Shown here in pieces: positions 12,967-25,400 of a stretch of 64,000 nucleotides of DNA (positions are counted from its first letter, which is position 1; each line of letters opens with the position of its first letter). The translations under genes and the position numbers were made by a program. Under the pieces are notes generated by a model. The model made no database searches, had not been told where the DNA came from, and saw only the letters and a list, made by a program, of their open reading frames with translations. This DNA comes from Ifrita kowaldi (Eukaryota > Chordata > Aves > Passeriformes > Cinclosomatidae): the NCBI GenBank assembly GCA_013398055.1, contig VZRS01002382.1, positions 648,018-712,017 of the forward strand. The letters run 5' to 3'.

Positions 12967-13650
12967 TGCTGTGGCCTTCCCACATCATGCAACCCAACAT
13001 GCACCTCAGTACATGCTGTGGTAGTAACAATGCCCAGCGTGCCTATGGCTGTAGAGTGGATTGTTTGGGTAAAACATGATCTTCGGTAACCATTAGTGTA
13101 AAAAAAACCTCCAAAATTTTGTCTTGCTGGCCTCTGCCTGTAATCTTCCTCCTGCCTCTGTCCAAAGAAAATCTGTTTTCCTGACTCTCAGGCTTAAACT
13201 ACTCATTTCCTGGAACTTGTTTGGAAATTCAGCTACATCTAAAATAAGTATACTCATGGCTTGAAAATGTGAAAATTCTAGCCAAAATCAATTGGCATTT
13301 GCTAAATCATACTGCAATTTATGATAGCAGAATTTGGCCCAGATCGGGAGCACGATAGTCTCAAGGACCACCAAAACAGCCATTTCTCAAGGCAGGTCTT
13401 ACATTTTGCCTATATTCCCAGACATGCCAGGTGGTTTGCAATTCTGTTTGGCATCAGGACTATATGTGGTCCACACCCAGCTCATACAGATTACAGAAAC
13501 CCAGGATTGATTGTCTACTGCCCCCAACAGCTGCAGGGAAAAATAACATCTGAATCCACAGCCCCAAGCAGAAACCCTGGGGAGCCCCAGGCTGTGCTTC
13601 CCAAAAGTTTCCCTTGGCATTGCGTGACCCATCCCTGAGTTTGGGAGGAA

Positions 13651-13712
13651 CCACAGAATCACAGAATATTTTGAGCTGGAAGGGACCCACAAAGGTCATC
13701 AATTCCAAGAGC
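13651..13712 (-). mobile_element. CR1 LINE, antisense 3' stub of another subfamily
   Basis: Reads CACAGAATCACAGAATATTT, then TGAGCTGGAAGGGACCCACA and GGTCATCAATTCC. The GGACCCACAAAGG form marks the same subfamily as the 34905 and 62884 copies, distinct from the GGACCTTAAAGATC copies. Confidence 0.85.
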
Positions 13713-14464
13713 CCACTGTTGTGAGCACACAGAAAATAAAAGCTGAGAGCAACTTACATTTGTAACTTCAACCTTCTCTTTCTAAATTTTCCCTTCCACT
13801 GCTCAATTTGATATGAGAGCATGGTGGAGTCACCTCTTGCTTCCTGCAGAGATGGCTGTGTAAGGAAGGATCTTTATAGCTTGCCATCAAAGGGGGCAGA
13901 CAGACAGCTGGGGAACATCCACATCTGGGTGCGCTGGTGTTTTATTGCATGTTGCATTCCGTATAAATTCCATATGGAGTCAAAATAATTTTGGACTTGG
14001 TGCCTCCTCTGAGCCAATACCTTAATTAGGAGTGTTTTGTTTTGTTGTTTTCCTGAAGGAGAGCTGCCGTCCAAGCGCATTATTATGGGTTTACACATCA
14101 CTGTGTTCTTAATATCAAAGCTTTCGTTTGGCTGGAGGCTTCCTTCCCTGTGGGGGAAGGGTTTCTGGGTGAGTGTTGGAGGTTGCACAATCTTTTCCCA
14201 ACAGAAAAGCAAAGCATAAGTTGGAGTCTGTTGTGATAACGTGCAGGAGGAAGTCAAGAGTGAGTCTGTGTGGTACAAGTGAGATAACAGGCAGAGTCTC
14301 CTGTACCCCAGCCGTGTCAGATTGCAGCCTGATGGCAAACTCCTGTGTGTCTATTAGAGCAAGAAGTGGGAAATCAGATAAAACAGAAACATTTGCAGTA
14401 TGTCCATTTACAGTTACAAGATGGCCACTTTGATGACAGAAAAGTTCTTGGTCAGATTCAACTG

Positions 14465-14642
14465 CCCAGATTGCCCAGAGAGGGTGTGACGTTTCCCTCA
14501 CTGGGTGTATTTCAGAACTGTCAGGACACAATCCTGTGCCATGTTGTCTAGTATGACCCTGCTTGAGCAGGGATGTTGGGCCACATGACCCACTGTGTTC
14601 CCTTCCAACCTGACCCATCCTGTGCTTCTGCGATTCTGTGAT
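14465..14642 (+). mobile_element. CR1 LINE, 3' end
   Basis: Has TTGCCCAGAGAGGGTGTGAC, the block GACCCTGCTTGAGCAGGGAT, then CACATGACCCACTGTG and GCGATTCTGTGAT. It shares the CTGCTTGAGCAGGG palindrome with the copy at 33600, so both belong to one subfamily. A 167-codon antisense open frame over 14115-14618 arises partly from this repeat. Confidence 0.9.
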
Positions 14643-16283
14643 CTCTTTGGATTAGTTGCTCGCCCCTGAGTTGCACTGAGCAGTCTGAACTCTGCATGTT
14701 GTACCTGCATGTAGCCAAAAGAAGACTGCCCAGAAATGATGGCAACCTGAGTAAACAAGACCTATACAACATGGAGAAAAAATTAATATTTTTGTTTTTC
14801 TGGTTGGAGATGGTGGTAAAGATTGACTGTGTGGGTCTGTCTTGGTTACACAAAGCTGGAAAATAAATCCAACCTGTCCCACCCTCAGCTTGCTTTGTCA
14901 TCCTCTTGTCTGGAAAGTAAGTGTTCCTACCAGGAGAAGGTCCTTGACAGTGGTTTTTAATTAACTGGGATAGCTTTTCAAAGGAAGTAAGAATCCGTCA
15001 GCAGGGATTAACTCAAAACTTTGTTTTTCCCCATACAAATGCAATGAGACTGACACCAAATTCTTCCTGATTTTTGCTCTAACATTACTTATGCTAAATG
15101 GAGATGTAGTAAATATTGTTAGGAAGGAAAATTTGCATGAAGCAGTCCTAACAATCAAAGTTATGAGCAGTGGAGGAAACCTTTCTGTTTTCTCTTGCTC
15201 TCCCATCACTGGCACAGGAATCCTGTATCTTCCCATATCTTTGCCTTTATTCTACAGGGCAGAAAAGGGATGCAAGGAAGTCTTGCAAAACAGGCGAACA
15301 TCCTCCACCAAAAAGGCAGTGCTGAGCTATTGGTCGCGTTCTTGTTTAAATGTGCCGCGCACGCGTTCTGCACCACACATTTCCTTACCACCCTCTTCAC
15401 AAGAGCGGAAAATCTGACAAGTAATTTTCTGTGGGGACATAAAAATGCAGGATGGAAACCTCTAAGCTGCGTGATCTTTAAGCAGCAGTCATCCATTGAA
15501 CTAAAGCTATATCCAATATTACAGTATCTTGCTGATAGATGACACAAACCAAATTTGTTACTTAGAGAGGCATGTTGATTGGCTTCACGCTGGGCACGCA
15601 TGGAGAAAGACATCTAGGCTCTCTTTTATCCAGATGGAATTCCTAAGTCAATCAAATAAACATCATAATAATAAGGTTAATCTGGTCTTTACTCATTCAA
15701 TAGAGAAAAGCAGAGATGTGGATCTAATTACACAAATACTGTAAAATCAGTTTGCATTTATCTCTTTCCACATCTCCTTGGTACAGCCCTAGTTCAGCAT
15801 GCTTAACACAGTCCTTTTTGGTCTGAGTGATTTAATTCTGGGGCTAAAGCCATTCAAGATTTGTTTGAACAGGAAAATCTTGTTTTCTTTGGAGCATTTT
15901 GAAGTAGGCATAATTACAGTGTTGCAAATGTGATGCTCTACTTTAAGGAGCTGTCAGCATTTCCATATTAAACCACTGTTTTCAGGGGTTAACAGGATTG
16001 CCAGAAAAAGAAAAAAAAAAAAAAAGAAGAGTGGAAAAGAAGGGTCGATTATGGGATGAAACTTGGTGTTTAGGTTTTTAATCCAGGAGGGCGGTTTCGA
16101 AATCAAATTGTGCAAAATTAATTTACACTGTATGCTTGCAAAACTGCTCATGTCACTTTTTTTCATACTTTTTTTTTAAAAATCAGCCCACAATAAAGCC
16201 CTCTTATTTTGCTTGTTTCTACTGTACACTGCTCTTTAAAGTTAATGTCATTTCCATACAATACCCCCAATGTAATATGCCTT
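14643..16283. other. Unique non-coding stretch
   Basis: No gene supported. A small CpG-rich spot at 15350-15366 (GTGCCGCGCACGCGTTC) stands out in AT-rich surroundings. A poly-A run lies at 16010-16024. Confidence 0.45.
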
Positions 16284-16412
16284 AGAGGCAGCATAGATTG
16301 AATAAGTGACTTGGAGCCAGGGACTCCCAAGTTTATAATTTAGCCGCTGACTCACTGTGTGGCCTCAGGCAAACCACGTAACTCCTATGTCCTCATCTAT
16401 GGTATGGTCTCA
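16284..16412 (+). mobile_element. MIR-like ancient SINE
   Basis: Order of matches to the MIR consensus: AGCATAGATTGAATAAGTGA, then GGAGCCAGGGACTC, then GCTGACTCACTGTGTGGCCT, then CAGGCAAACCACGTAACTCC and CTCATCTATGGTATGG. In MIR these are the tRNA-derived end, the CORE block (TGTGTGACCTTGGGCAA) and the CTCATCTGTAAAATGG segment. Divergence is high, as expected for an element active before the split of birds and mammals. Confidence 0.72.
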
Positions 16413-19400
16413 ATTTTCCATTGTGTTGCACAACATGTAAGGAGATCTGCTCATGTTCAATAGGAGCTTAACCCGATGGTGAGTGGGTTACTGGAGCTGT
16501 GTTGAGGACATGAGACCTAACACAACTCCCACTCAGCAGGTTTTGTCTATTCAGATAATCTGCAGGAGACCAGTCTTCAGTGAGCTGGTCCAGGTGGGCA
16601 CTTGGTGGGTGCATCTCCACCTGTGATGTCTGTGTCATGGAGAAAAGTCTGTCTTGGTGCTGGCACTGAAATAAATGATTTTCCTCAAAACCCAGTAGAG
16701 TAACAGGGATGTTGTTTTGAAATGTGTAGGCTTGCTTTGTTCTGGACCTGCAGGATACTCTGCTCGTAATGTCCCTTTCTGTACTTCAGCTTTCCTCAGT
16801 TCTTTATGTGTTTCTACACTGTGCCTTCATGGCCGAGTTCTTCCTCTATCATAAAACCATTTGCTTTTGTGTACAGTAGAGTCAAACTTCTGTTATATAT
16901 TATTTGAGTCACATGAGGAGGAAAACACAGACAGCTTGTGTAGACAGTAGATGAGGGAACAGTGAGATTTTTTCCTGGAAAACAACATCCCCTAGGAAGT
17001 ACGTCCTTCAGTATTTAGCCAGGCTGGAGAAGGGCCCTTTTTCGGCAAGTACTTTCCTGGTGTGGACCTTTGTGAATGATATTGCATTTGTGGGGTCATG
17101 AGAGTGGAAATATAAATTGAGCAGAGAGTGTTTTGGTCACCACATCCAGTCCTCCATATCACAGGCAAATGTACACTGGTGGTAAGCTCAGATGTGTCTG
17201 CAGAACATTTGCTGCCCAGGCCTCAACACATCCCCTCTCCCAGCCCCCTACAGCCATCAACAGACCTGTAATGAAAAATCAAGAGTAGCAGCTAAAACAT
17301 ATCACAGATGGAGAACAAGAAAGACTCAATGGTCTGCTGGCAGCCTGGGTCAAGAACAGCACAGACGTGGCAAGACTGGGGAGATCTAGAGAGATGGGAT
17401 TCTCACACAGCACAGCCTTCCCCTCTCTGCAGAGAACCTTGTTCAGCCAAAGAGAATCATGAAGAACACCCCGGTTTTAAAAATTGTCCCCCATCTTCTT
17501 CATCCCCTGTCTACACAAGCTGTCAACAGCTGATCAATGAGCTTTTTGACCTCATGAAAAGCTTTCTCTTGTACAGCATCTCACTGCACAAGCCTCACAG
17601 ATTGACCACACATTTTGGGAAGAACCATGTCTTTCCTTTTTATTTTTAATTTTCAACTTTGTAGATTCATGTGGTGCCTTTGTGGTCTTGTCCTGGAAGA
17701 CAGCTTACCTCAAAGGGAGTTTTCTTGATTGGTTTTTAGTTTCAATAGCTAGAGACCTTCCAGTGTCCTCTCACTGTTTTCTGTATTGCTCAGGTAGCAG
17801 TACTCACACAGTCCCAGTTTCCTGTCTATGGGATGGGAATGATAGTGTATGATATCATATAATACATATGGAATTATGAAACAGAGCAAATCCCACCATG
17901 ATCCAGTATTCCCTGCCAGTTAACAAAATAGTTTCATGTCTCTGAGCAGACATGTCCCTACAAAGAACTAGATTTGTGTCCTGCGTTTAATCATTCATTG
18001 GACTTGGGTCCCAAGCCGAACTGTTGGAAACTTACAGTACAATGAGATATTTGTAGAAAAATCTTTTATTGTGAATGTGGGAAGTATGTTGAAATATTTT
18101 GGGGTTTTGGGCAGTTTCAACACTCAGCTGTATTTACAGTTTTTCTCCATTCACCTTGTGAAGTTGTTTTTTTCCTGTTGTTTTCTTGCTGGCTGGTCTT
18201 CCCTGTTGGAGAGAATCTCCATTGCTTCACAACAGATATGCAGATCCCAACATGTATGTGTAACTGCAGCTAAAGCAGATCCATGTCAGGCTGACTTGAC
18301 CTACAGTAGTTTTAATTTGTTTAGACCTGACCTGAATAATTTTCGGATCATGTTGACCCTGAGTTAAATGCTTTACTTCAGCTTTCCTGAGGGAAAATGG
18401 AAACAATTCAGGAAAACCAAGCTTTTCCTGGGGGCAACTCTGTGTTTGTAAAAACAAACTTGGTATTAAAAAAGAAACAAATAAAATGGAAATTTCTCAG
18501 TGGCTCTACTTGCTACACTACTATATCTAAAAGGATATGATTTCAATTCATGGAAACAGCAGTGTTTGAATTCAGCATTACACTAATAAAGACATTTGTC
18601 TTCCACCACCTAGTCAGTATTAGTGAGCTGCCAGCTAGTCTAGCATGGTGTGAGACAAACCTTGTAAAATTGGAGAGCTTTACAGAAATCAGAGTGGGTG
18701 ATGACCCTAAAAATTAATGCTTACAAGGCACTGTACAGCTGAGAGACTGGTAGAAACAAAAACCATGGTCCTTTCTGTTGGGAAAACACGTAAAATTGAC
18801 GCTGTGTGATTTTATAGTGGTTTGTAGGATTTGCAAGACATACTGCAAGTAGCACTTGCTAGAACTACAGCTCGAGATGTCTGGAAAGAAAAATATCTGC
18901 AGGAATGGGGAAGAGCAGCGTCAGCTGTTTAAGAATGGCTCTCTGGGATGCCTTGGTGGGGTGAATGAGCGGTGATGTGGTTTGGTTGTCAAACGCAGCA
19001 GTAGAGGCAGAAGGTTGGGGTGGTTTATAACTTAATTCATCTTTGGAGGAGAAAGGCTTTGCTTTTTTTCTTAAAGCATGGATGTAATATTAAGAAGGGC
19101 TGAATGTCTACAAAGCGCAGTGACTGACTTTCTGAAGTGTCAGACAGCTTATCTGAACCTCACAGAAATAACTGCAACATTTGTGTACTGCCGAGTGGCT
19201 TTCATTGGAGACCTCTGCCATGTCAGTACAGCTGAGTTTTCAACCATGGTATTTTTGATTTATTCCTTTTTGCCAAAGGCTTTCCCAAAGAGGATCCTGA
19301 ACCTTTCCCTTACATCATTCTTGCACACAATTAAATTCCATCTTCCTCTCCCCTGGAGACATGGGGAGACATGGTGCTCCTTGGGAACCAGTTGGCAGAT

Positions 19401-20323
19401 GATGCTGGTAGTGGACGAAATTACGTTTCACCAACGGTGCTCCATGGTTTTGCCCTTTGTTATGTCCAAATCCCACCAACCCAGTGATGTGGAGGACCAG
19501 AAGAGCTGCTGGATGAGAGCTCTGCTCATGGCCACATGGGTGTCTCCAAACCTCCTGGCCCACTAGGAAAAGGACGACTTTCTCTTTAATTACAGATGGC
19601 GGTAGTGAGACATGAAAATTAGGACATATTTTCATTTGATATTGGAATATCATGAGCATCAGTTATTTTGGGAAGAAGTCCAAAAAATACTTGGAGAAAG
19701 TCTAAAACTGCAGATGAATCCGCAGGTTTATTTTATTGGGTGATTTCAGTTCTGCCAAATATTTGTAGTGTAAAGAAACCATAAAAATTGCTGGTGGTCC
19801 TCGCCTGGCGGGTACTTCTCACATATTTGAGACAGTTGCACGAACTGTGACAAGAATGTTTGATCTATTAGCTTAAAAACAAATTAGAGTCTTCAAGAGA
19901 AATAAATGAACTATAGATGGTAGAAATACATTTCTCTTATCTTAGAGAGACCAGGAATTTTTGCCCCCAGGCTTTATTTGTATTTAATTATCACAGTTTG
20001 GATTTCCTCTACTGCATGCATGGAGGTTTAGTCTGTCTTGTTCCATCCTCTGTTCTGAAATAACATTAGTACCTGTTAATGATTATCATTGTCAATTATA
20101 TATTCTGGTTACATGCACATGATAAGAAGTATCAGTTTGTTTTAATAAATCTTCAAAAGGCAGCCTAAACCTGTGCCTTATCTCCTTTATGCTTTGTAAT
20201 TTATTTATTTTTATGGTTATGATATATGAAAGACTCTGCATGCTCCCAGGGACTGTGAATGGGTATGTGCTCAGCACTTGAATTGAATACTGAGATGACA
20301 GGCAGAAAAGGTTTTATTTAACA
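16413..20323. other. Unique non-coding stretch
   Basis: No gene recognised. At 17815-17850 the text CAGTTTCCTGTCTATGGGAT resembles the end of a MIR-type SINE but is too short to call. A 162-codon open frame at 19078-19566 has no recognisable motif; within it, AGACATGGGG is followed at once by AGACATGGTG. Confidence 0.45.
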
Positions 20324-20416
20324 TAATTTTCCAAATGAAGCAATGGGGTCATGTATCTCAAAGATACACAGAGAAAGAAGTGGGGAATACAGGTCTAGAA
20401 ATCCAAAGACTCCATT
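20324..20416 (-). mobile_element. MIR-like ancient SINE, antisense
   Basis: On the + strand TTTTCCAAATGAAGCAATGG is followed by AAGATACACAGAGAAAGAAG, TGGGGAATACAGGTCTAGAA and ATCCAAAGACTCC. This is the order of the reversed MIR consensus (TTTTACAGATGAGGAAACTG, GTCACACAGCAAG, GGGATTTGAACCCAGGTCT, ACTCC). Confidence 0.58.
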
Positions 20417-20869
20417 ATATGCATAAAAGAGAGAGGACTGGTGAACCCATAGGTGGCTTAACATGACAGATAGTAAGCTGCAGAATCACACTGTAACGAT
20501 TATTCCTTTTCTAACTTAGATTATTTTTCTCTAGGATAATAATTTCCCTGTAGTCCTGACCTGGCAAAGGACTGATTGCCTCACTCCCTATTGGTCTGCA
20601 GACACAAGGATAGTTCCATATAAAAAGATTTTTGCTGCATTTTTAAGGAGAATTTTTTTTGAGTTGTTCAAACTTGATGTTTATGCCATTTGCCCATGCA
20701 GACTATTTTCATTCGCTGGACCAGCACTGAAATGTCCACTCCAAGAGGAACACTTTAACCAAGCATTCTTTATGTGGTCTTCAATTAATAAACAGGAATA
20801 CGCCTTTCTAAACCTGTGGGTAACTATTTTTCTGTTTGCTGCTACTGTATGTAACCTAAATGAATGGGG

Positions 20870-20918
20870 CATTTATATACTGTCCTTTCATCTGGGATAT
20901 CAAAGCACTTTATAAATA
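20870..20918 (+). mobile_element. Short remnant of an old amniote SINE
   Basis: CATTTATATACTGTCCTTTC followed by ATCTGGGATATCAAAGCACT and TTATAAA matches a block common in reptile SINE copies (CCTTTCATCTGAGGATCTC, AAAGCACTTTACAAA). It lies 450 bases from the antisense MIR-like piece and is probably an independent insertion. Confidence 0.45.
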
Positions 20919-22251
20919 TGGACCAGTGGCTCTGATGTGCAACCACTGAACTGTGGCCACCTTGGAGGTGGCATGCGGTTGACATTTTGGCTGGCAAAGC
21001 ACATTTGAACATCAGAAACTGTTGGTTTCCTCAGAAAGGCTTGGAGGTGTGGGGGGTTGAGACTATCTGAGTTAACCTCTAACACATACCTTCCCCAACA
21101 CGGGAAAGCAACAGCACTGCCCACCTTCCAGTGAGGTAAAACACAGTCTTGGCTAAGAGCATGACCAAAGCAGCTTCCATCACTGGATCACTGATTTTAT
21201 GCCAGCCCAAGACAATGACTGTCAAAAATTATTACCATATGGGAAGCTGGTAAATTGCCACAAGAAAATGAGCTCGGTGGTCCCAGATTAGTTTCACATG
21301 GACAGGTGTCTGCACCACAAAACCACAGTTACAACTGCTGCCAGCTGCTGGTGAGTTTCAGAAGGGAGGTCCAGGACTGGCTGCATAGTGGTAACAAAAG
21401 TGGTGCTTCTAGAGGTGGCATTTCAAGGCCAGAGAGGTGAGGCTGTTTTTGTCTCTTTAGGTGTTTCTTGACCCCTCCCATTTCCTGAGCTGTCTGTGAG
21501 TTTATATGGTGCTCTCCATCGTTGTTGTGGCAGATGCTTTCTCTTACCTTCACCCGGAGGCCCAGTCCTGGCCCTGCTTCCACCCTGCTAAAAGGATGCA
21601 GCAAAAAATTTCAGTGGGGTTTTGTGTTGAAGGTGTTAAGTTCAGACCACACAAGTAGGCTTTAACCTCTTTGGTACAGCTTGGAAAATCCTCCACAGGA
21701 CTGCAAGGACCTTCTGGGTCACTAATCCCAACCTCCCGCTGCTGCAGGCTTTCACTTAGCATAATCCTGTGGAAAAGCTGACTAATCTTCAAAAACATGG
21801 ACAATCACAGGAAACCTCAAAAGCCCTCTATAGAAAAAAGGTGTCAAATCTGTTTTGCACCCCTCTAACACCTTTCATCCAAAACTTGTAATGAGTTTAA
21901 CAAACATGGAGTTAAGAATTGCCATATCAGTGGGAGGGAAGAATTATCCTTACTGTATTTGTGAGGAAGAATTTGGAAGACAGCAAAATTATGAAGCAAA
22001 TCCCTATTCTCATTCAGACAAAGCTCCTAGTGGCTTAAGGACTCTGGCTCCAATGGAGATATCCGAGACCATCCAACCAAATCAATTAGACAGCCAGGAA
22101 TTAAAATCAGAGTTCCTGACTCTCTTTGTATCTGCCTTTTAAGCACTGACGTGTACAATACCTCAAGATTTCCCACCTGTCAGCCTCATTATTTCTTTCA
22201 GAAGAAATGGATACTACATCCTATTTCTTCTGTGAAATAACATGAGCATCA
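20919..22251. other. Unique non-coding stretch
   Basis: Nothing coding is recognised. At 21690-21760 the text ACCTTCTGGGTCACTAATCC and CCTCCCGCTGCTGCAGG may be a decayed old repeat; family unknown. Confidence 0.4.
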
Positions 22252-22414
22252 TCCCATCCCCGAAGCATTCAAGGTCGGGTTGGACAGGGCTCTGAGCAAC
22301 CTCATCTAGTGAGGGTGTCCCTGCTCATTGCAGGGGGATTGGACCAGAAGACCTTTAAAAGGCCCATTTCAACTCAAACTCTTCTATAATTTTATAATTC
22401 TATAATTCTATGAT
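22252..22414 (+). mobile_element. CR1 LINE, 3' end with expanded tail
   Basis: Contains CAAGGTCGGGTTGGACAGGG and GGATTGGACCAGAAGACC. Its 3' tail is expanded to four units: CTATAATTTTATAATTC then TATAATTCTATGATG. The tail of CR1 consists of short direct repeats that can lengthen after insertion. Confidence 0.9.
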
Positions 22415-25400
22415 GTAGCATAGTTAAGTGTACTCCAAGTGGGCAGGAGGTTCTGTTATAACAAAGCATAGTATTAGCAACAGATTTTAGGATTTTTTTT
22501 TTTAATCTATAGAAAATACAGGTGAAGCCTTTCTGCATTTCCACATTATCAGAAAGATGTAACTGAGTTTATTTTCAAACTCATGAAAACACATATTCCT
22601 TCTTCAGGGAGAATGAATCCTGGGCAATGCACTATGTTCTACATGTCAGGGAAATGCTTTGCTTTTATCTTGAAGACAAATGCTACTCTCAGTCTCATTG
22701 ACTCTTGGTTGAATTTGACCTCTCTGATTTTCTTGCACAATTTTTGAACTTCTAAGTGTAATTGATGGCTAAGTATGGCCCTCGGCTATTTATCAATCAG
22801 TAGATCATGGTAGAATTGTAAGCAATATCAGCAGCTTTGGAAAGTGGAGAAACTTCAAGTGCCACTGTTTCAGGTTATTGATGTTAAGATAATTGTTTGG
22901 GTTCACCTTTAATCAACACATCTTTTAGAATTTTCTTAAAATTTGTTACTTTAAAAGCTGATCCCACTCCTACTGTACAGTGGATAAAAATCTATCTTTT
23001 CGTAGATTTTACAAAGCATTTAAGTTGACTTGCAAGTTTGCTAAATGAATCTAATTTAATAGAGAAAGAGGGAATGCGTGCTCCCCTTACCTCCTGTGCA
23101 GATTCTATGTTGGCAAAAGTTAGTAAAACTGTGCTTGCAAATTTGTCCATAAAACAGTTGGAGTTGAGGGTTCAAAGGGGGAGGCAAAATTCAGGATAAA
23201 GAAGTGCAAGGGCCAAATGCTGATGCACCTGCTTGCACTGAGAAGGCTCAAACCCAAAGATTTGCTAGACCTGGAATAAGAAGCTGGGAAGTTTGAACCA
23301 GGACATTTCAGATGACAATTCAAAACTCACTTTTAACTCATGCTGCTGTTCAGGGAATATTCCAGCAACATGAGAAAGGGAGCTGTAATACACAGTGTGC
23401 TCAGCAGAATTGGCAGATCTTACCCCAAAATGCTTGGTTTCACTGGCATCTGTCCTGATGCAGTCATGTATTTTTAAATCACTTTGAGCAGTTTCCTCTT
23501 AGAGATTTTTGTTTGCTGTTTGGTTGTTTTTTTTTTTCCTGTGACACATTAACTTTCCTTCTCTGATCAGAGACATTCTAGTCAGAGATAGACACGGACC
23601 TTCAGTTATTTTTTATTAAGGACAAGTTAGGGATGCTTCAACTGGGGTCATGTGCTCATTTCAGGAATCCTAAAAATTAAGGTCCATCTCGATTCTGGAA
23701 TGCTCAACTTCAGGCGGCTTTTTCACAGGTGCAGCTCCCAAAATTATGTGTCTCCCAGGTATGTTTTTAAACAATTTACTGACTTTGGGCCTTGGAGAGC
23801 AGGCATTAGTACCAAATTTGGGGTATTCACTCCACTAAATTGTGAATGCCCTGAAGATTGCAGTGCTTGGATTTTTTCATAAATGACAAAATTCAGGATA
23901 ATGACAATGTTGGTGGGCACATCTCAACTGACTCACAGCATTGCTCCGCATTTGGATACTGATTCGAGCCCTGTCTCAAATTATAATGTCACAAGGACTG
24001 GCCAAGTGCAGTACCTCTGTCTGATGTTGTACAGAGCATGTTGGGCTGTGTAATTCAGTCCAAGCCTCTGCTGCTGTTACAGTGAGAGCATCAGCTGTAG
24101 CATGAGCCATGCAGGGATGATTTGGGGTTCTTCTGGTCATTTCCAATGGCGTGACCACTTTCCCAAGGCCCAGAAAGATTGAGCAGAAATTATGGTCTTG
24201 AAATGGGCTTCTTTCCTCTATGATGATTCAGTTAAGCCTATGGAACAGAGGTGTAGATGGACACACTGTGGTTTTGTGTTGGTTTGTTTTGGTATTTTTC
24301 CTTGCAAGACTTAATGCTTTCCCTTGTAAGTCAGGATCCTACATGAGTTTGTTTCCTTGTTGAGTCATTTATGAATTTCAGCAACTGCACCTTGGCTCCT
24401 CCACATCCCCGCTTCACCAGCCTGTCTCTCATTGCATTCCTGGTAACATCCAGGCTCCTTCTGACCTTGGTCTCCTGATAGTCTTGGGCTAGCTTAGACT
24501 ACCCAGCTGGCTGTGCTCCCAGCTCACTGTCTGTGTTAAAGACAAAATGCTGTCTTTTTACAGCTCAGTTTCTTTCCATAAAGTTAATCAAGCAGCCCTC
24601 CTTTTACAAGGCAGCCGACCCTTTGGCATTTCTTCATTTCCTGGCATGCTGAAGATTCCCAATGCTGCCAGAATCCCCCTCTCTTCCCTTTTTAAGGCAG
24701 TTCTGTACATAAAGCAAGAGTTTTCCCCAGGATAGAGAGAAGCTTCTTGGCCTGGAGAAGAGCTGTTCCCTAACAGGGTGCATGTATTGTGTCCTTGGAA
24801 AACTTCCTCTTCCCATTTAAATACGTTGTTGGAGATATCTATGTATTTCTATTAGAGATGAGTCCAAACCATGAGGCTAGACCCAAACTCAGTCATACTC
24901 TGAGGTTTCTTACAGTAGGGAGTATGAACTCGATGCATGCGTTTTGGCTGGAGCTGCTCTCCTGTCTGCACAGCCTAACACAAAAAGCATTGCTGGGTTT
25001 TTGGGGAAAGCTGCTGACACAACCGAGAAACTGAGTGGTAAAGGCTTGTCATCAAAATCAACAAACCTGAAGGTAAATGGGAACCTGGTGGTGTGAGTAA
25101 TCGTGACCCCTTGCCCAGCCACTTGGAGCAAACTTTCTCTTCTCAATAATCACCAGGTTTTATGAAAGAAAAAAATGAATTGCAGATGAAATACAGAGCA
25201 AAATACCCCTGCATTCCTCTTACTGGGGAAAAAGAAAAAATCTCCTTCTTTGGGCTTAGTTTGTGGATGCCTTTGCTGTGTAGTGAGCTGCAAACGGTGG
25301 CCTCTCAGTTCATTAATTGACAAACACCATCCCCTAAACATTTCCAGGCACAGTCATTTTCTTTTCTCAGGTTTACTCAGTGGTTCTTACTGAGGTTTAC

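Larger units (their letters stand above)
12598..14464. other. Unique non-coding stretch with two CR1 stubs
   Basis: Apart from the CR1 stubs at 12905 and 13651 I see only unique sequence. Near 13900-14120 there is an AT-rich, repeat-free segment without open frames of interest. A short stretch at 13325-13345 (AGAATTTGGCCCAGATC) resembles the edge of an old amniote palindromic repeat. Confidence 0.45.

Noticed and set aside
14115..14618. 167-codon antisense open frame
   Set aside because: It overlaps a sense CR1 3' end and has no recognisable motif.
19078..19566. 162-codon open frame starting with ATG
   Set aside because: No domain, no nearby polyadenylation signal and no splice context. The composition looks like translated non-coding DNA.
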